From JAGVSV01 sp050952845 (lineage in GTDB: Bacteria; Bacillota; Clostridia; Christensenellales; Aristaeellaceae), in the NCBI GenBank assembly GCA_050952845.1, contig JBMNLP010000001.1, positions 2,356,001-2,420,000 of the forward strand: 64,000 nucleotides of DNA. The letters run 5' to 3'. Positions 36,488-45,812 of the stretch are shown piece by piece (the first letter of the stretch is position 1; every line of letters begins with the position of its first letter). The position numbers and the translations under genes were made by a program. The notes under the pieces are model-generated. The model was not told the origin of the DNA and made no database searches. It was given only the letters and a program-made list of their open reading frames with translations.

Positions 36488-37537
36488 TTATATGCTGACC
36501 ATCAGCTTGATGCGCTGCGGTCCGACCTTCCTGATGTCGCTCATCAACTCAGGCACATCCTCTAACTTGCAGCGGTCAGTGATCATCGGCGTTAGCCTCA
36601 TGTGGCCATGGGACAGCATATCCAGCAAACGTCTTCCCATGTTCGCCGTTCCCGCTGCTCCAACCAAAGTACAGTTGCGGGCAATCAGATTGTCTAACAG
36701 CACATGCTCAAGCGGTTTCTCATAGAATCCCGGAATAACCAAGAAACCACTGCTGCGGACGCATTGCATCACGGTATTGAAGATAGAGCCATCTCCTGTG
36801 GTATCCATCACGATGTCCGCGCCCTTGCCATTTGTTTCCTTCATCACAGCTTCAAGCATATCCTGTTTGGTTGTGTTGATCAGCACATCCGCCCCCATCG
36901 TCCGACCGATTTCGAGTTTGGAATCCTTTCTGCCCGCAAGCATCGTTTTGCCTATGCCGACACCTTTCGCGCAGGCCATGCCGCCCAACCCGATAGCGCC
37001 CGTCCCAACGACCAGAAGTGTCTTTCCCGGCCGAAGAGGTGCTCTGAGCAAGCCGAAGAAGCCAATGCTTGACGGCTCCACCAACGCTGCCTCCTCCAGC
37101 GAGACGTTATCGGGCACACGGAAAGCTAAACGCTCGGGAATCAGCATATACTCCGCCATCGCACCCGGCCAGCAATTGCCTGTGGTGCCGATCGCGCGGC
37201 CGTTTTCGCAGTTCTGATACTCACCTTCCAGACACATTTCGCATTCGCCGCACGAATAACCGGTATCGCTGATGATCCTGTCTCCAGGGCGAAGCCGCCA
37301 GGTTTCGCTTCCAACTTCCTCTATGATGCCGCTCCACTCATGGCCAATCCGCACGGGATAATGCGGCTGCATCCCCTCTTCGTCCCCAAGCGTTAAGGTG
37401 CCGGAAGCGATGGATAAGTCTGTCGCACAAACACCGCAATGTTTCACTCGGGCAAGGACTTCCCGAGGGCCGGGCTTTGGTTTCTCTATCTCCATGATCC
37501 GGATATCGCCGGGAGCGTTCACAACAACCGCCTTCAT
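36488..37537 (-). CDS. zinc-dependent alcohol dehydrogenase family protein (MDR)
   Basis: 349 residues. Catalytic zinc ligands HCGVCATD and GHEWSG; structural zinc Cys cluster CGECEMCLEGEYQNC; Rossmann motif VVGTGAIGLGG. Resembles sorbitol/threonine dehydrogenases, oxidising a polyol or sugar alcohol with NAD(P)+. Start at 37537 (MKAVVVNAPG) has AAGGGA upstream. An ATG at 37555 overlapping the SDR stop (TGATG) would add six residues and is possible. Probably the same operon as the SDR and ROK genes. Confidence 0.9.
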   Translation of the reverse strand: MKAVVVNAPGDIRIMEIEKPKPGPREVLARVKHCGVCATDLSIASGTLTLGDEEGMQPHYPVRIGHEWSGIIEEVGSETWRLRPGDRIISDTGYSCGECEMCLEGEYQNCENGRAIGTTGNCWPGAMAEYMLIPERLAFRVPDNVSLEEAALVEPSSIGFFGLLRAPLRPGKTLLVVGTGAIGLGGMACAKGVGIGKTMLAGRKDSKLEIGRTMGADVLINTTKQDMLEAVMKETNGKGADIVMDTTGDGSIFNTVMQCVRSSGFLVIPGFYEKPLEHVLLDNLIARNCTLVGAAGTANMGRRLLDMLSHGHMRLTPMITDRCKLEDVPELMSDIRKVGPQRIKLMVSI

Positions 37538-37554
37538 AATAATGTTTCCCTTCA

Positions 37555-38334
37555 TCAAAAGTTCCGAGCAAACCCGCTCGTCCAGCCACCATCGATGGTT
37601 ACGATGGAGCCTGTCATATATTTAGCCTCATCGCTTGCTAAATAACAGGTCAATTTTGCCACGTCATCCGGTTCTCCTGGCTTGCCCATCGGAATGTGAG
37701 ACAGCATTGCCTCAGAAACCGCAGGATCTGCATAAAAAAGCTTTCTGGTTCCCTCAAAAAGGATAGACCCTGGCGCTATACAGTTTACCCGAATGCCATG
37801 CTCTGCAAGCTCGATTGCCATGGCTTTCGTTAAGTTGACAACACCGGCTTTGGCAGCAGCAAAAGCACATTGGAGCCGCAGCGGCACCAGCCCGACAATT
37901 GAAGCAATGTTGATGATACATCCTTTCCCTTGAGCTATCATCTGCTTGATGACAGGTTTTGAGCAATAATACACCCCGGTCAAATCAATATCGATGATCC
38001 TGCGCCACAGATCATCGTTGTATTCATGGATAGGTTTTCTGTCTTCCGGGCCGCCATTAATGCCCGCGTTGTTGACCAGTACATCTATCCTGCCATAGCG
38101 ATCCAAAACCTTTTCAACCATTGCTTCGGTGCTTGCCTTGCTGCTTACATCCACCACAACAGGCAATACTTCTCCTTTGACGCTTGAGACATTGGCTGCC
38201 AGGCGCTTCAGAGAATCTTCGTTAATGTCTGCAATAACAACGTTGGCGCCCCGCTCAACGAAGCTGTGGACCATCGCGCTCCCAATCGCGCCGGCTCCGC
38301 CTGTAATGATCACGACCCTTTCTTCAAAGCCCAT
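37555..38334 (-). CDS. short-chain dehydrogenase/reductase with altered active site
   Basis: 259 residues. Cofactor motif TGGAGAIGSA, ADI at the end of the second strand (Asp favours NAD+), and NNAGI. Of the N-S-Y-K tetrad only Ser145 (NIASIVG) and Lys162 are standard. The Asn position is Asp117 (IDLTG instead of NLTG), and the catalytic Tyr position is Phe158 (CAFAAAKAG). Classical SDRs need that Tyr for hydride transfer chemistry, so this protein may be inactive, use another residue, or serve a different reaction. AAAGGGTGGG precedes the ATG at a long spacing. Confidence 0.88.
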   Translation of the reverse strand: MGFEERVVIITGGAGAIGSAMVHSFVERGANVVIADINEDSLKRLAANVSSVKGEVLPVVVDVSSKASTEAMVEKVLDRYGRIDVLVNNAGINGGPEDRKPIHEYNDDLWRRIIDIDLTGVYYCSKPVIKQMIAQGKGCIINIASIVGLVPLRLQCAFAAAKAGVVNLTKAMAIELAEHGIRVNCIAPGSILFEGTRKLFYADPAVSEAMLSHIPMGKPGEPDDVAKLTCYLASDEAKYMTGSIVTIDGGWTSGFARNF

Positions 38335-38458
38335 TGTTTCACACCCACCCTTTCTTCTCTATTTTCAAATATTACACTCCCTATGATTGATCTTTAGCGG
38401 CGAAACCCCTTCTAAAATAAATGGATTCTCCAACCCAATTCAACAAAGCACCAGCAAC

Positions 38459-39367
38459 TCATAAAAATGCGGCTCCAATCATCGGTGCATGTTTTCCAAG
38501 CGCTGCCGGTAACACCCTCAGCATTTTCCTCACAGTCCACGAGTAGTAACCATAATGGTAAATTCTATCAGTCAGGGGTTTTATTAGCAAATCGTGATGT
38601 ACCGAAAGCCCACCGCTGATAAGAATGGCCTGTGGCGATAGAATCGCTACTGCATTAGCAAGACCAAACGCCAAATAGTCCACACTTTTCTCAATCACGC
38701 CCAACATCTCCTGATTCCCTTTCCTGGCCAGGGCAAACACAGTTTCACATCGGTGAGGCAAGCCGTTAAATGCTTCTGGATTCAAGGCAAACGCATGCTC
38801 AAAAATGGCGTTGCCGGATGCATACCGCTCCAGGCAGCCTTTGTTTCCGCAGGGACAGGCAATGCCATCTTTCTCAACAGATATGTGCCCAAGTTCACCC
38901 GCTGTATTCATTCCGCCATGGTATACCCTGCCGCCTGTCACGATCCCGCAGCCAATGCCTGTGCCGATCGTAATGCACATGAAGTCGGTGTATTCCCTGC
39001 CAGCACCAAACAATAACTCAGCAAGCGCGGCATTCCGGGAGTCTTGAGATACAAGCACCTGCCTGCCGAAGGCAGATGAAAACATTTCACCTGCCTGTAC
39101 ATCATACCAATGAATGTTTGGGCAATATACAACATGCCCAGTGGAAAAATCCACTGTACCCGGTACACCTATGCCAATAGAATGCACTTGCGCTAATGGA
39201 ATGCCAGCATCTTGACAAAGGTGCTTCGTCTGATCGACAACTTCATCCACAAGGACTTCCGGTTGCTGAGCACGGGTTGGAAAGGTACGCTCCAGGATAA
39301 TCTCACCGTTTTTGTCAACCAGACCAACAGAGGTTTTGGTTCCACCAATATCGATCCCTATGTTCAT
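38459..39367 (-). CDS. ROK-family sugar kinase
   Basis: 302 residues. ASKHA phosphate loop GIDIGGTKTSVGLVD, ITIGTGIGCG, AGELGHISV, the ROK zinc motif CPCGNKGCLERYASG, and catalytic Asp in QDSRNAAL. No DNA-binding domain, so it is a kinase rather than a repressor. ROK kinases phosphorylate glucose, mannose, N-acetylmannosamine or allose; sugars released by the upstream GH36 enzyme are candidates. ATG after GGAGGCAGCATAG. Confidence 0.92.
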   Translation of the reverse strand: MNIGIDIGGTKTSVGLVDKNGEIILERTFPTRAQQPEVLVDEVVDQTKHLCQDAGIPLAQVHSIGIGVPGTVDFSTGHVVYCPNIHWYDVQAGEMFSSAFGRQVLVSQDSRNAALAELLFGAGREYTDFMCITIGTGIGCGIVTGGRVYHGGMNTAGELGHISVEKDGIACPCGNKGCLERYASGNAIFEHAFALNPEAFNGLPHRCETVFALARKGNQEMLGVIEKSVDYLAFGLANAVAILSPQAILISGGLSVHHDLLIKPLTDRIYHYGYYSWTVRKMLRVLPAALGKHAPMIGAAFL

Positions 39368-39469
39368 CTATGCTGCCTCCGCAATGTGTTTCAGAAACCC
39401 CGTGTTGTGACAATATTGAATATTCTCTAATAAAAGCATTCCATGACATCCTCAATCAACACCCCAGCA

Positions 39470-39613
39470 TCACAGAGCATATCGCTCAGCCATGAGGGTA
39501 ACAATCGCTTTGATACCATTATTGGCTTCCGTATTATCATGTGACAAATGAGAAAGGGCATCGGTTACCGAAGCCACTGCGTTGACCCAAAAGACACGCC
39601 AACCCATCAGCAC
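39470..39613 (-). other. gap between ROK and GH36 genes with a possible ORF remnant
   Basis: The 272-base gap 39368-39639 holds a GTG-initiated frame of 47 codons (VLMGWRVFWVNAV...). A second open stretch in another frame (around LCDAGVLIEDVMECF) continues into the ROK start. The frame change with protein-like composition could mark a decayed gene. No ribosome binding site or homology was recognised. Confidence 0.2.
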
Positions 39614-39639
39614 GCATTCTCATCTTCAGCCGCAGGATA

Positions 39640-41766
39640 TTATATGGAACGGTAGACAATCAATTCGCTGGTCAAGGCGCTGCCAAGGCGCACGCGGATG
39701 CCGGAGCGCAGCAGTTCTGCCCCTGATGTCTGCGCAACCGCTCCCGAGTTGTCAAAGGTAACGGCGTACGTTCTGTCGGCAGAGACACCTCTGGGGTATA
39801 CGATCGTCTCATCGCAGCCGCTCGCCCGAAGCCGGAAAACACCCAACAAGCCCTGTGACGCATCCTCGTGAGCCATTTCAAGGATGCCAAAGCCGTCCTT
39901 TGCCTGGGTCAGGTCGGGCGTATGATGATACATCAGGGAAACGGGATGCATCGGCCTGATAAACTCTTTGTACAGGGTCACATGACGGCGGATGATCTCA
40001 AGCTGAATGGGGTTGGACTGTGCCAGCGACGGCCTGAAGCACCCAATGGTGGGCCGCGCAAACATGAGGTTTCGGATCATCGTGGTGATGTCTGCCGTCA
40101 AGTACGCGGTTTGTCCGCCGATGAGGCGATCGACGTTCTCAGGAGGCAACGCCATGGTCATCCCGTTGGTGATGCTGAACGCCCTGGGGTGGATCTGCCA
40201 GTCTGTCACCCAGCTGTGCGTGAAATGCGCAGTCATGCCCAGGTCGGTACGCCCGCCGCCGCCGGCGCATGTTTCAAAAATCACATCGGGATAATCTGCC
40301 CGCAGGCGGTCGTACATGGCGTAGACATTTTCATAGTAGCGCGCAAATGTGTTCTCAAGGTACCCATCTTTTTCATTATAGGCAATTGCGTCCTGAGAAC
40401 CGACGTTGTAATCAAGGCGGAACATATCCAGCTGATACTCGTCCAGCAGAAAGCGAATCTGGCTCTCCATCCAGGCGCATATCTTCTCGTCAGCTAAGTT
40501 TAACAGGCCGGACTCCGTTCTTTTGCCCGTATAGTTCAATGCGCGCCATGCTTCGTTTTCCTGCCAGGTTTTGCTTTTAGGCCCGATTCGCTCCGCATCC
40601 ATCCACATGCCGAACAGCATGCCCTTGCTTTTGACCGCATCGCGGATTTCTTTCAGGCCATTGGGATAACGATCCTTGTCGTACCGCCAATCGCCACAGC
40701 GCAGCCACCACTCGTCCTCTAATTCAGGAGGAGCATACCACCCTGCATCAATGAAGAAAACCTCTGAACCTACGCTGTGGGCATGCTCAAGGGACCGCAG
40801 CGTAGACTCCCTGTCCATGTTATATTCGGGTCCAATGCCGGATTCTATCCAGCCGGAAATGCCGCGCGTCGGTGCGGAAAACACCGATTTTCGGATGTGC
40901 TGATGCATCTGCTGAATCGCTTCATCCAGCCCGCCAAACACGACGCCAACGTGCACAGCCGGGCTTTGGTAGGTTTCTCCGGCCGCGATTAACCGCAAAG
41001 GCGCCGGCGCATCCAGCGCCAGGTTGATGGATAGGGCGGCGGCTTGCCGGCTCTCCCTGTTCAGGTCAAAGCTGAAGGCATAACCGCCCGACCAGGCCAG
41101 CTGCCCCACCATGGTTTCTCCGCTGATCAGGTTTTCCAACAAAAACATGGGATGCCTGTACCGGTCGCGGCGGTAGCGCCCTGCGATGGTCAACACTTCC
41201 TCCGGCAAATCGCGCCAGACAAACGATCCCTCGTTGCCCCAAATGCTCTCCTTCATGTAGCCAAGCCAGTACAGGTTGTCGCTCGCAGAAATATCATGGC
41301 GGCGATAGGGCATGATCTGATATCCGCCGGACAAAGGAGAAATGGAGGTCAACGCGGCAGCATCGGCAGCGGTGTTTTTAACCTCGATATGCCGCTTCAT
41401 GATGGCTGTACCATCCAGCAAGGTGCAAATATGAACCTCAATGCCGCGTACCTGATGTTTCAGCGTCACCGTAGCTTCAAGGCTTTTCTCGTTTTTCTGA
41501 ATATCAATGCCACCCCACGACCAATGGGAACACAAATCCTGCCCATCGACATTCAGACGGAATGCCTGTGGCTGAGGGAATTGCTTAATGTCCATAAAGC
41601 TCGGTGAAGGCACCGGATTGGCAGCCATCAGGTGTCCGCTGCCGCTATAGGACAGCGCTACCCAGATGCCATCCCGCAGCCCTTCCTCATACACCATGAG
41701 CCCACTGCGGTAACTGATGGTTACCTCAGGCTTTTCAGCAACAAAAACGTCCATGAATTCTTTCAT
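39640..41766 (-). CDS. alpha-galactosidase, glycoside hydrolase family 36
   Basis: 708 residues, no signal peptide. N-terminal beta-supersandwich (about 1-300), (beta/alpha)8 barrel (about 300-620) with FFIDAGWYAPPE, GMLFGMWMDAERIGP, FRLDYNVGS (nucleophile Asp), ETCAGGGGRTDLG and WVTDWQIHP (acid/base Asp), and a C-terminal beta domain. Hydrolyses terminal alpha-galactosides such as melibiose and raffinose in the cytosol after import. ATG at 41766 follows GGAGGTAAAG; an ATG at 41802 is in frame but upstream of that site. Lies behind the operon 3 binding-protein gene. Confidence 0.93.
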   Translation of the reverse strand: MKEFMDVFVAEKPEVTISYRSGLMVYEEGLRDGIWVALSYSGSGHLMAANPVPSPSFMDIKQFPQPQAFRLNVDGQDLCSHWSWGGIDIQKNEKSLEATVTLKHQVRGIEVHICTLLDGTAIMKRHIEVKNTAADAAALTSISPLSGGYQIMPYRRHDISASDNLYWLGYMKESIWGNEGSFVWRDLPEEVLTIAGRYRRDRYRHPMFLLENLISGETMVGQLAWSGGYAFSFDLNRESRQAAALSINLALDAPAPLRLIAAGETYQSPAVHVGVVFGGLDEAIQQMHQHIRKSVFSAPTRGISGWIESGIGPEYNMDRESTLRSLEHAHSVGSEVFFIDAGWYAPPELEDEWWLRCGDWRYDKDRYPNGLKEIRDAVKSKGMLFGMWMDAERIGPKSKTWQENEAWRALNYTGKRTESGLLNLADEKICAWMESQIRFLLDEYQLDMFRLDYNVGSQDAIAYNEKDGYLENTFARYYENVYAMYDRLRADYPDVIFETCAGGGGRTDLGMTAHFTHSWVTDWQIHPRAFSITNGMTMALPPENVDRLIGGQTAYLTADITTMIRNLMFARPTIGCFRPSLAQSNPIQLEIIRRHVTLYKEFIRPMHPVSLMYHHTPDLTQAKDGFGILEMAHEDASQGLLGVFRLRASGCDETIVYPRGVSADRTYAVTFDNSGAVAQTSGAELLRSGIRVRLGSALTSELIVYRSI

Positions 41767-41956
41767 CTTTACCTCCAGACAACATACGAGGGCCTTACGC
41801 ATCTTCGTTGTTTTTCCATGCGCCTATTATGAATTCGCATCAAAAGCTTGCATTATTATGCGTTGCTTGATTGGACGGCAGATACCATATAGGCATTGAT
41901 TGGCTCTATGTTTTTTGCCTGCCAGTGAATATGCACAGACAAAACTGTTAAATACA

Positions 41957-41987
41957 GCCTGGTCTCGTGGTTCCCACGAGACCAGGC
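41957..41987 (-). promoter_or_regulatory. intercistronic stem-loop behind the operon 3 binding-protein gene
   Basis: GCCTGGTCTCGTGG and CCACGAGACCAGGC pair perfectly over 14 bases around a 3-base loop, 11 bases after the binding-protein stop codon and about 190 bases before the GH36 gene. No T-tract follows on the minus strand (TGTATTTAAC). The remaining part of this gap holds nothing recognised. Confidence 0.8.
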
Positions 41988-41998
41988 ATTGAGGTAAT

Positions 41999-43612
41999 TT
42001 ACTTGTTCACTTCCAGATACAGCTGGTAGTTTTCAGCCATGACATCATTGATGCCAGCAGCTTCAAGTTCCTTGTACATCTCTTGCAGTACTTTGTCAAA
42101 CTCTGCGTCATCAGCAGTACGCATCAGCAAGGTTGCACGGTATTCGTTAACAATTGCAGCAATATCTGTATACAGTGCCTGCCAGACTTCCCCCTTGGTT
42201 GCCAGGAAATAGGCATCCAGTTTGGGATCATTGTAGTATTGTTTGAAACCAATATCCTTGGAATCCTGGTGGAATTTACGAACACCGGGAGAACCAATAA
42301 TGGATGCGCTGATATCGGAGGGGATTGTTACACCCAGGCCGGCAATCCAGTACGTCCACGGAGAGATGTAATCAGTGGTCATTTCTCCGTTAAGGATTTT
42401 GTCACAAACGACACCATTGCGTACAGCTTCCCCATTCTCGTTGATATAGAACCAGGATTCTTCCTTATCCGGACCGCCCCACCAGGTAATCATGTTGCCA
42501 ATGGGGGTGTTCTGCCAGTCCACATACTTGAAGATACGTTCCTTGTCGGCAGCCTTGGCCGAAACAATACCAATGCTGCTGCCCAGGGCATTCTTGTACA
42601 ACCAGTTGGTGCCCTCCGTGCCGTTAATGCCAGGCAATTCCATGGTGATGTAATCTGCGGTTATCCCTAAGCGATCTATCGCTCCCTCGATGTTGTCACC
42701 AAACTGTGAGATGCTTGCAAAAAGCACACCATACTTGCCTTGTTTGCCCTTTTCCAGCAATTCGCTATTGGTCATCGTAATAATGTCCGGGTCAAGAAGG
42801 CCTTCGCGATACAGCTTTGCCATAAAGCGCATGGATTCTGCCCATGGTTCTGTTAGATAGGCTTCAATGATCTGTTCCTTTTCCTCATCGACAACTACAC
42901 CGCCGCCAGGCAAGCCAAAGGCATATGCCATCAGGTTTGCATTTCCTGAGTCAATGTTCTGGAAACTATAGATGCCAAAGGGGATAAAGCCTTCATAAAT
43001 TCCACCTTTTTCACCCAGCGTCTCTTTGGAGGCTTTCAGGAAATTGTAGAACTCATCAATCGTCTTTGGAATAGGACCAGCAGCTTCAATGATGTCCTCA
43101 CGAATGCCAAGCACAGTCGGGTCACCGATTCCAAGTTCTTCAGCATACTCCGGTGGCAGAACAAAACCAGGTAGCATATAATGCTTGCCGTCTGCCTCAT
43201 TTGCCCAGTAATCATTGATGGCGCCTTCACGGTATTTCAGGTAATTCGGCATCACATCAAAATACTCATCTGCTGATGCTACCATGCCCGCATCAATCAT
43301 TTCCTGCACAATAGAACGAAGGCCAGCGTATACAAAAACGACGTCAGGCATTTCGTTTGATGCCAGCATCTGTGCGAGCTTGTTCGCAGGCGAGTCACCA
43401 GTTTGGAAAGATCCTATGATGTTGATTTTTAAATTTTCCTTCAACCATTTATGCTGTAGGTTGTCGTCACCAAAGGCGGGACTGGTTGAAAAGTATCCCG
43501 TCATATCCATGACATCAGGATAATCTTCAAGCTTTGTGTCGGTGAGGGAGAATGCCGGCATCGTGCCTAACATCACGGAGACAATGAGAAGTACTGCGAA
43601 TAGTTTTTTCAT
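41999..43612 (-). CDS. extracellular solute-binding protein of importer operon 3
   Basis: 537 residues. Signal peptide MKKLFAVLLIVSVMLGTMPAFS with no Cys at all, so not a lipoprotein. Mature features of the family: MLASNEMPDVVFVYAG, LLEKGKQGKYGVLFASISQ and a helical C-terminus. Partners the two permeases encoded upstream. The downstream alpha-galactosidase suggests galactose-containing oligosaccharides as ligand. ATG after AAGGAAGGAAAAA. Confidence 0.9.
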   Translation of the reverse strand: MKKLFAVLLIVSVMLGTMPAFSLTDTKLEDYPDVMDMTGYFSTSPAFGDDNLQHKWLKENLKINIIGSFQTGDSPANKLAQMLASNEMPDVVFVYAGLRSIVQEMIDAGMVASADEYFDVMPNYLKYREGAINDYWANEADGKHYMLPGFVLPPEYAEELGIGDPTVLGIREDIIEAAGPIPKTIDEFYNFLKASKETLGEKGGIYEGFIPFGIYSFQNIDSGNANLMAYAFGLPGGGVVVDEEKEQIIEAYLTEPWAESMRFMAKLYREGLLDPDIITMTNSELLEKGKQGKYGVLFASISQFGDNIEGAIDRLGITADYITMELPGINGTEGTNWLYKNALGSSIGIVSAKAADKERIFKYVDWQNTPIGNMITWWGGPDKEESWFYINENGEAVRNGVVCDKILNGEMTTDYISPWTYWIAGLGVTIPSDISASIIGSPGVRKFHQDSKDIGFKQYYNDPKLDAYFLATKGEVWQALYTDIAAIVNEYRATLLMRTADDAEFDKVLQEMYKELEAAGINDVMAENYQLYLEVNK

Positions 43613-43696
43613 TTTTTCCTTCCTTTCGTTGGCATCGTATGGCTTGGTCGTACAGGTTGAGCTGAGACTTTGTTGATATGCTTTTATTGCTGCTTA

Positions 43697-44584
43697 TCAC
43701 CCCTTTATTGATCCGAGCATAATACCTTCAGCAAAATACTTTTGCAGGAAAGGATAAACACTCATGATCGGAACAATTGCTATAACCACAGTCGCCATTT
43801 TGATACCAGTTGGTGTAGGTCTGTTCACTACACTGGCAATGGTGGCATCCATGGGTGCGCCTCCGCCTCCTATTTGTTGGCCTCTGGTAATCACTCTCAT
43901 TAAAATTGTTGATAAAGGATACAGTTTTTCATCACGCATCAGAAAATCGCCCTGGAACCAGTCGTTCCAATGATACACAGCTGAAAACAACAAAATCGTA
44001 GCAACTACCGCCTTGGATAAAGGAAGAATCAGCGAAAAGAAGATGCGTGCATTGCCCGCCCCGTCGATCATGGCAGATTCTGAAATCTGCGAGGGGATGT
44101 TCCTGAAAAACGTACGGAATAGAATGATATCAAAACCGCCATATAAAGCGGGAAAAATATAACCCAAAAAATTGTTGGTTAGCTTCAGACTGTTTAAAAG
44201 AATATATGTTGGAATCATCCCTCCCGAAAAGAACATCGTCACCAATAGCATTTTTGTCAGAAACTTATTAAAAATCATTTCTTTCCTTGAAAGGGAAAAA
44301 GCAGCCATTGCGCAACACAACACATGGAGCGACGCACCAATGGTAGTTCTTAGGATTGAAATCCTGAACGAGTTAAGCAACTGTGTATCCTTAAAAACCT
44401 GCCGGTAGTTTGTCAGCGTAAACTCAACAGGCCACAAGTACACATCAAATACTGATACACTGCTGAGGTTGGTGAACGAAAGAATGATACAATACCAAAC
44501 CGGATAGACACTTCCCACAACGACAAGCGCCATCACCACATTGTTAATCCTGGTAAAAATCCGATCAGATCTGGATAATCTCAT
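43697..44584 (-). CDS. carbohydrate ABC transporter permease, YtcP/AraQ type (operon 3)
   Basis: 295 residues, about six membrane segments. EAA loop ISESAMIDGAGNARIFFSLI; C-terminus AEGIMLGSIKG. Closest in layout to the operon 2 and 1 homologues, including the polar insert before the last membrane helix. AGGAGAAGTAT precedes the ATG. Confidence 0.93.
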   Translation of the reverse strand: MRLSRSDRIFTRINNVVMALVVVGSVYPVWYCIILSFTNLSSVSVFDVYLWPVEFTLTNYRQVFKDTQLLNSFRISILRTTIGASLHVLCCAMAAFSLSRKEMIFNKFLTKMLLVTMFFSGGMIPTYILLNSLKLTNNFLGYIFPALYGGFDIILFRTFFRNIPSQISESAMIDGAGNARIFFSLILPLSKAVVATILLFSAVYHWNDWFQGDFLMRDEKLYPLSTILMRVITRGQQIGGGGAPMDATIASVVNRPTPTGIKMATVVIAIVPIMSVYPFLQKYFAEGIMLGSIKG

Positions 44585-44608
44585 ATACTTCTCCTACCTT
44601 CCGTGCAG

Positions 44609-45550
44609 CTAAAAGAGGCTTTCCTGCCCAAGCTTTCGGACAACAAAGTTTGTGCTCAATAACAGAGCGATGTTGATCACCGACTTAAACAACCCAACAG
44701 CCGTACCAAAGCTATAGCGTAAATCGTAAATAGCCCTTTGGTAGACATAGGTGTCGATCACTTCAGATGTACTCTGGTTAGCGGGGTTGCGAATCAACCA
44801 CATTTGGTCGAAGTTAGAGTTCAGCAATCCCCCGGCATTAAAAATCAGGATAATGCTGATGGTGGGCAAAATGCTGGGCAGCGAAATATGCCACATCCTT
44901 TGCCAGATGCTTGCCCCATCCAATGCGCCTGCTTCGTATAGTTCAGAGTTCACATTGGACAAGGCTGCAAGGTAAATGATGGAGTTCCAGCCGGTTTCTT
45001 TCCAAATTTCTGTAACGAAAGCAAGAGGACGAACTGCTTCCGGCATTGAAAACACATTGACAGGACTGATGCCAAATATATTAGAAGCCACACTAATGAA
45101 AATTCCGCCGCTTGGGTGCAGCAGTTGCTGGAAGATTAGAATTACAATTGACCAAGATAAAAAGTGGGGCATGTAAGATACTGTTTGTACCACTTTTAGA
45201 TAGGAACGGCTGCGAACTTCATTTAATAATAAGGCAAAAATGATTGGAATGAAAAACCCAAAGGCAAGCTTAATAAAGCTTAGATAGATCGTATTCAGCA
45301 CGATGTTGAAAGAGCGAGGAGAATTAAAGAACTGTTCGAAAAATTTGAGCCCAACCCACTCGCTTCCAAGGATGCCTTTTGCAATTTTATAATCCTGAAA
45401 CGCGATAACGATGCCACCCATAGGAACATAACAAAAGACAATCATCCAAATAAAACAAGGTAAGAAGAAAAGCAACAGCACCTTGTCCCGTTTCACTCTA
45501 TCCAAGAACGTCAACTTGCTTTTTGTCAGCGCTAAACGTTGTGTTAACAT
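44609..45550 (-). CDS. carbohydrate ABC transporter permease, LplB type (operon 3)
   Basis: 313 residues; first segment VLLLFFLPCFIWMIVFCYVPM, then GIVIAFQDYKIAKGILGSEW, as in the operon 1 and 2 permeases. EAA loop YEAGALDGASIWQRMWHISL then P. First gene of operon 3. As in operons 1 and 2, no ATP-binding subunit is encoded nearby. Confidence 0.93.
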   Translation of the reverse strand: MLTQRLALTKSKLTFLDRVKRDKVLLLFFLPCFIWMIVFCYVPMGGIVIAFQDYKIAKGILGSEWVGLKFFEQFFNSPRSFNIVLNTIYLSFIKLAFGFFIPIIFALLLNEVRSRSYLKVVQTVSYMPHFLSWSIVILIFQQLLHPSGGIFISVASNIFGISPVNVFSMPEAVRPLAFVTEIWKETGWNSIIYLAALSNVNSELYEAGALDGASIWQRMWHISLPSILPTISIILIFNAGGLLNSNFDQMWLIRNPANQSTSEVIDTYVYQRAIYDLRYSFGTAVGLFKSVINIALLLSTNFVVRKLGQESLF

Positions 45551-45628
45551 GTTTTTTCTCTTTCCTGTATCGTTCTCATCTGGATAATCCCCCGAAACTT
45601 GTCCTTAGTTTGGTTAAGTCCTGTTAAC

Positions 45629-45642
45629 TGTAACCGATTACA
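45629..45642 (-). promoter_or_regulatory. LacI/CcpA-type operator of operon 3
   Basis: Minus strand TGTAATCGGTTACA, starting 40 bases after the -10 box. Differs from the operon 2 site at a single position, and both continue CAGT / AGT. Confidence 0.65.
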
Positions 45643-45682
45643 TCTTGTTTTAAAAATACATTCTATCCATTGAAACAAAATT

Positions 45683-45711
45683 AGAATAGTTGATTGATTT
45701 GTGCTTGTCAA
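45683..45711 (-). promoter_or_regulatory. promoter of importer operon 3
   Basis: Minus strand TTGACA (45706-45711) and TATTCT (45683-45688), spacer 17. The region from 45705 to 45739 matches the corresponding block of operon 2 (20636-20670) at 32 of 35 positions. Confidence 0.65.
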
Positions 45712-45812
45712 GAACTTTTTGTTTTTTTATAGTTTTTATTTCAAGATTTACTATTGCTTTAGCTTAATGGCTAAATTTCATGCTATAAATCATGCGGGAA
45801 TTCAGGTTGGAG

